Below are positions 7,201 to 9,038 of a stretch of DNA of 9,038 nt, piece after piece. Each line of letters begins with the position of its first letter. Positions within the stretch are counted from its first letter, which is position 1. The notes below the pieces were generated by a model. It was given only the letters and a program-made list of their open reading frames with translations, did no database searches and was not told where the DNA came from. The translations under genes and the position numbers were made by a program. Source of the DNA: CAZGSG01 sp964528095 (lineage in GTDB: Bacteria > Bacteroidota > Bacteroidia > Chitinophagales > Chitinophagaceae); assembly GCA_964528095.1 (NCBI GenBank), contig CAZGSG010000242.1:1-9038 (forward strand), written 5' to 3'.

Positions 7201-7466
7201 GTCAGCAAGCTTGCGCGGGAGATGCGATTGTGTTTGGAAATGTAAAAGACAAACAAAGCCAGGTGAGCCAGATCCGTGCAGATAATCCACAGCGCAGTTT
7301 TTATGTACTGGAGCAGATACACGTGTTGCCGAATGTAACCTATCTCGCAAAAGTGAGAAACACGGATGAGCTTGTTGGAAAAGCATCACATGGAGAAGGC
7401 GGCACAGAACATCATGGCGGTTTACCGGCAGCAAAGGAAGAGCTGGCGCCGTCAGAGCATCATTAA
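4239..7466 (+). CDS. actB: Alternative complex III iron-sulfur subunit ActB (Tat-exported molybdopterin-oxidoreductase-like protein)
   Basis: The product is 1075 residues. The N-terminus has the extended leader typical of ACIII ActB (YWQGFREVNE onward), then a twin-arginine motif RRDFLK at 48-53, a hydrophobic stretch, and a lipobox-like LAASC with Cys68 as likely lipid anchor. Residues about 90-700 are a molybdopterin-oxidoreductase-like domain; I see no N-terminal Cys cluster, and the family has lost the Mo cofactor. Residues about 785-1000 are a ferredoxin-like domain with four Cys groups: 796/799/802/806, 855/858/863/867, 887/893/897 and 958/961/988/992. In the third group Thr890 replaces the usual second Cys (CIGTRYC). 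Fifteen cysteines therefore match three [4Fe-4S] and one [3Fe-4S] cluster, as known for ACIII. The subunit conducts electrons from quinol at ActC to the ActA haems on the periplasmic side. A Gly/Ser/Thr/Ala-rich stretch lies at 532-570 and a His-rich tail at 1051-1075. ATG 4239 starts the leader directly. The gap to actC is 297 bp. Confidence 0.95.
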   Translation: MSQNKYWQGFREVNETEDFQKKVQDEFGEELPFEDLDQKGLLDAKAPRRDFLKYLGFSTAAATLAASCKTPVRKAIPFANKPENIIPGEAKYYATTFVQDGDVIPVLAKVRDGRPIKIEGNELSPFTKGGTTARAQASVLDLYDMHRITHPKQKIGNEYKEVPTYDQLDKLVATAMAGLSGAPVVLLTSTIVSPSTKEIIAKYPGLRHVQADAVSYSGMLLANEASGFGRKIPTYNFDAARVIVSLSADFLGTWLNGVENAIGYTKGRKIDEKNPQMSKHYQFEGFLSTTGATADQRFTHRPSETGAIALALLAALDGSVSAPAIADAKLAAGIKTVAEDLKAHNGAALVVAGSNDVNVQIIVNAINNAIGANGTTINWNLPVNYRQGIDKDLEDLVSQMDNGQVGALLIYGANPAYNYHNADKFKAALKKVKLSISFSEKMDETTELCNFIIPSHNYLESWGDAEAKAGITSFLQPTIYPLFKTRPFQTSLLKWSGNNIDYDTYFKNYWVAKLGSEAAFDKVLQDGIYTGASGLATDIVNTVTTSGSGSYSGGSVATAATAINGAKKAGKYEIALYQKVSVGTGHGASNPWLQELPDAISKACWDNYAMMSMSMAKEMLGLDLMDKNNESQINNYEYYPSKPVIKIAVAGKKEIELPILVIPGMNANTIAVAVGYGRSEGMGKTAAGVGQNVYQFAAFNGTTVDYSNEVTITNADRKQKIAQMQIHNSYEGRVEVVRETTLASFKKNPNEIVDYRQDLVDKYASASGDYRKEATLYGVHDQPGIKWGMTVDMNACYGCGACVVACHAENNVPVVGKSEVLRYHDMHWLRIDRYFVSDENNPDDLKGVVFQPMMCQHCDNAPCENVCPVAATNHSSEGINQMAYNRCIGTRYCANNCPFKVRRFNWSDYTGADSFPNNQDQQLVGKLDPVVHQMNDELTRMVLNPDVTVRSRGVMEKCSFCIQRTQAAKLTAKKAGRPLVDGEAKTACQQACAGDAIVFGNVKDKQSQVSQIRADNPQRSFYVLEQIHVLPNVTYLAKVRNTDELVGKASHGEGGTEHHGGLPAAKEELAPSEHH

Positions 7467-7467
7467 G

Positions 7468-7504
7468 AAAAAAACGGGTGTTTTAGAGCAATGAGAAACA
7501 CCCG
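7468..7504 (-). terminator. Intrinsic-terminator-like hairpin facing leftward, just after actB
   Basis: CGGGTGTTT (7475-7483) pairs perfectly with AAACACCCG (7496-7504) over a 12-nt loop. On the minus strand the stem is followed at once by seven T (complement of 7468-7474), the classic intrinsic-terminator form. On the plus strand GTGATC follows, with no U-tract, so actB transcripts should pass. No minus-strand gene is visible to its right within the window. Confidence 0.6.
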
Positions 7505-7586
7505 GTGATCATATAAGATTGGTTCCCGGTTGAAGGGGATTATAGTTCTTTAAAAATTGAGCGAAAAGGGGGAGAATGTTTTATAC

Positions 7587-7621
7587 TATCGTCATTGGTA
7601 TTTTAGAATACCGGTACGATA
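7587..7621. repeat. Two-tier hairpin in the actB-actC spacer
   Basis: GGTATT (7597-7602) pairs with AATACC (7607-7612) over a TTAG tetraloop. Outside it TATCGT (7587-7592) pairs with ACGATA (7616-7621), separated by a small internal loop of 4 and 3 nt. It lacks a T-tract and may be a structured mRNA element. Confidence 0.6.
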
Positions 7622-7629
7622 AATAAAAT

Positions 7630-7658
7630 GGCGGGAATCGAACGAAAGAATACCCGCC
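7630..7658. repeat. GC-rich hairpin in the actB-actC spacer
   Basis: GGCGGG (7630-7635) pairs with CCCGCC (7653-7658) over a 17-nt loop. On the minus strand it is followed by ATTTTATTTA, a weak terminator-like tail; on the plus strand no T-tract follows. Confidence 0.5.
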
Positions 7659-7763
7659 CGGTCCGCTTGAAAAAAATAGAACAACGAAGTAGAAAAATAG
7701 TTGAATAAATAATGAAAAGCTTGATCCGTTACGGCGGCTCTTGTTCAAAGTTTAATAATTAAT

Positions 7764-9038
7764 ATGTCATTACTCAGATACGAATCACAGGTAAGACCAC
7801 CACTGGTAGATGGTAGTAAGGATTATCACCAGGTGACAGAAGATATTTGCCGCCCGGTGGAAACAAAGCCATCCAGGCTCTGGTGGATCGGGTTTCTTAT
7901 TTCGGTTGCATTGCTGGGCTTTGGTATTTTATCGGTAACCATGGAGGTGTACTATGGTACGGGCCAGTGGAACCTGAATAAAACCATCGGCTGGGGATGG
8001 GATATCACCAACTTCGTATGGTGGGTCGGTATCGGTCACCCGGGAACGCGGATTTCTGCGACACTTCTGTTGTTCCGCCAGGGATGGAGAACGGGTGTGA
8101 ACCGTGCGGCTGAGGCGATGACCATCTTTGCGGTAATGTGTGCGGGCCAGTTCCCGATCTGGCACATGGGTCGTGTATGGGATGCTTTCTTCGTATTGCC
8201 TTATGCAAATACACGTGGTCCTCTTTGGGTGAACTTCAACTCACCACTTTTATGGGACGTGTTCGCGATATCTACTTACTTCACCGTTTCATTGCTGTTC
8301 TGGTACTCAGGTCTATTGCCTGACCTTGCTACGCTGCGTGACAGGGCCAAACTGAAATGGCGTAAGATGTTCTACGGCGTTGCGGCATTCGGATGGACAG
8401 GAAGTACCAAACACTGGCAAAGACACGAATCATTATCATTGGTACTTGCAGGATTGAGTACACCACTTGTATTGTCTGTACACACGATTGTATCCTTTGA
8501 CTTCGCAACCTCAGTTGTTCCAGGCTGGCATACCACGATCTTTCCTCCTTACTTCGTAGCGGGTGCGATCTTCTCTGGTTTTGCGATGGTGCAAACGCTG
8601 TTGCTGGTTACAAGAAAAGTATTGGGACTACAGGAATATATTACGCTGGAGCATATTGAAGTGATGAATAAGGTAATTGTGCTCACGGGTTCTATCGTGG
8701 GTATTGCTTACCTCACCGAGTTGTTCATGGCCTGGTATTCACATGTGGACTACGAGTGGTTTGCGTTCAAAGAAAACCGTTTGAGCCTGAGCAGCCCCTA
8801 TGGCTGGAGCTACTGGCTGATGATGGGATGTAACGTATTATCGCCACAGATCTTCTGGTTCAGCAAAATGAGAAGGAACCTGCTGGTTACTTTCTTCATG
8901 TCCATACTGGTGAATATCGGTATGTGGTTCGAACGTTTTGTGATCATCGTTACTTCGGTATACCGTGACTACCTGCCGAGTGCATGGAGTACTTATTATA
9001 CACCTACTATTTGGGAGATCGGATTCTACATGGGTACA
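7764..9038 (+). CDS. actC: Alternative complex III quinol-oxidising membrane subunit ActC (NrfD/PsrC family), 3' truncated by window end
   Basis: An open frame runs from ATG 7764 to the last base (425 codons, no stop). I expect a full length somewhat above 450 residues, so most of the protein is present. It is a polytopic membrane protein: a hydrophilic N-terminus (1-37), a first helix at about 38-62, then further helices around 80-100, 115-135, 160-185, 225-245, 258-282, 303-325, 346-366 and 372-396. NrfD/PsrC-type features include GIGHPGTRIS (90-99), PIWHMGR (131-137), LLWDVFAIS (162-170) and VHTIVSFDFA (239-248). His134, Asp165 and Asp246 have the spacing expected of the conserved polar residues near the quinol site and proton path in ACIII; this assignment is by family resemblance. 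The subunit should oxidise menaquinol and hand electrons to the ActB clusters. It is preceded by an unusually long spacer holding hairpins and tiny ORFs, the last of which ends one base before the ATG. actD, actE and actF are expected downstream. Confidence 0.94.
   Translation, partial: MSLLRYESQVRPPLVDGSKDYHQVTEDICRPVETKPSRLWWIGFLISVALLGFGILSVTMEVYYGTGQWNLNKTIGWGWDITNFVWWVGIGHPGTRISATLLLFRQGWRTGVNRAAEAMTIFAVMCAGQFPIWHMGRVWDAFFVLPYANTRGPLWVNFNSPLLWDVFAISTYFTVSLLFWYSGLLPDLATLRDRAKLKWRKMFYGVAAFGWTGSTKHWQRHESLSLVLAGLSTPLVLSVHTIVSFDFATSVVPGWHTTIFPPYFVAGAIFSGFAMVQTLLLVTRKVLGLQEYITLEHIEVMNKVIVLTGSIVGIAYLTELFMAWYSHVDYEWFAFKENRLSLSSPYGWSYWLMMGCNVLSPQIFWFSKMRRNLLVTFFMSILVNIGMWFERFVIIVTSVYRDYLPSAWSTYYTPTIWEIGFYMGT

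Larger units (their letters stand above)
7576..7762 (+). other. Three consecutive tiny ORFs leading up to actC
   Basis: Reading frames at 7576-7626 (16 aa, MFYTIVIGILEYRYDK), 7628-7708 (26 aa, strongly basic, beginning MAGIERKN) and 7712-7762 (16 aa, beginning MKSLIRYGG) follow each other with gaps of 1, 3 and 1 nt; the last ends one base before the actC ATG. The first is preceded by a purine-rich AGGGGGAG, an unusual Shine-Dalgarno-like sequence for this phylum. They could be leader peptides coupling translation into actC, or chance ORFs in non-coding DNA. None resembles a protein I know. Confidence 0.2.

Noticed and set aside
7629..7643. tRNA-like T-loop on the minus strand (GTTCGATTCCCGCCA)
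   Set aside because: The T-loop consensus is present, but the preceding bases do not pair to form a T-stem and there is no anticodon arm or acceptor stem. I treat it as coincidence rather than a tRNA fragment or attachment site.

Overview
The window looks like chromosomal DNA of a Bacteroidota bacterium, most likely a Chitinophagaceae-type member. The basis is an alternative complex III (act) operon with Bacteroidota-style subunits, an extended Tat leader on ActB, AT-rich intergenic DNA without Shine-Dalgarno sequences, a TTG/TAnnTTTG-type promoter, and tandem heptamers of the TTTTGAC/ATTCAAA kind. The family-level placement is an inference from protein flavour and was not tested by a search.

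Layout. Bases 138-2552 carry two genes on the minus strand: a secreted serine hydrolase of the beta-lactamase/penicillin-binding-protein-like family (138-1403), and a fusion of a two-helix membrane domain to phosphoribosylglycinamide formyltransferase, PurN (1626-2552). A 222-bp gap between them is bracketed by short heptamer repeats in inverted orientation and contains an 11-bp inverted repeat. The serine hydrolase gene ends inside a long inverted repeat (16-143). A 318-bp divergent intergenic region (2553-2870) holds a candidate promoter with a palindrome next to it, and a hairpin in the purN leader.

The plus strand from 2871 to the window end carries the first three genes of the act operon. 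actA encodes a six-haem membrane cytochrome c, a monohaem domain fused to the usual pentahaem domain. actB encodes an iron-sulfur protein with a molybdopterin-oxidoreductase-like domain, a Tat leader and a lipobox. actC encodes an NrfD/PsrC-like membrane quinol-oxidising subunit and is cut off by the window end after 425 codons. Together they should form the core of a menaquinol:acceptor oxidoreductase that replaces the bc1 complex. By analogy with characterised ACIII, quinol is oxidised at ActC, electrons pass through the four Fe-S clusters of ActB to the haems of ActA, and then to a terminal oxidase. actD, actE, actF and oxidase genes are expected just beyond the right edge.

The least ordinary parts are the PurN membrane fusion, the extra haem domain on ActA, and the 297-bp actB-actC gap. 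That gap holds three hairpins (one resembling a minus-strand terminator) and three tiny ORFs packed end to end up to the actC start codon. I see no CRISPR array, insertion sequence, tRNA or rRNA gene, and no clearly new defence or mobile system.
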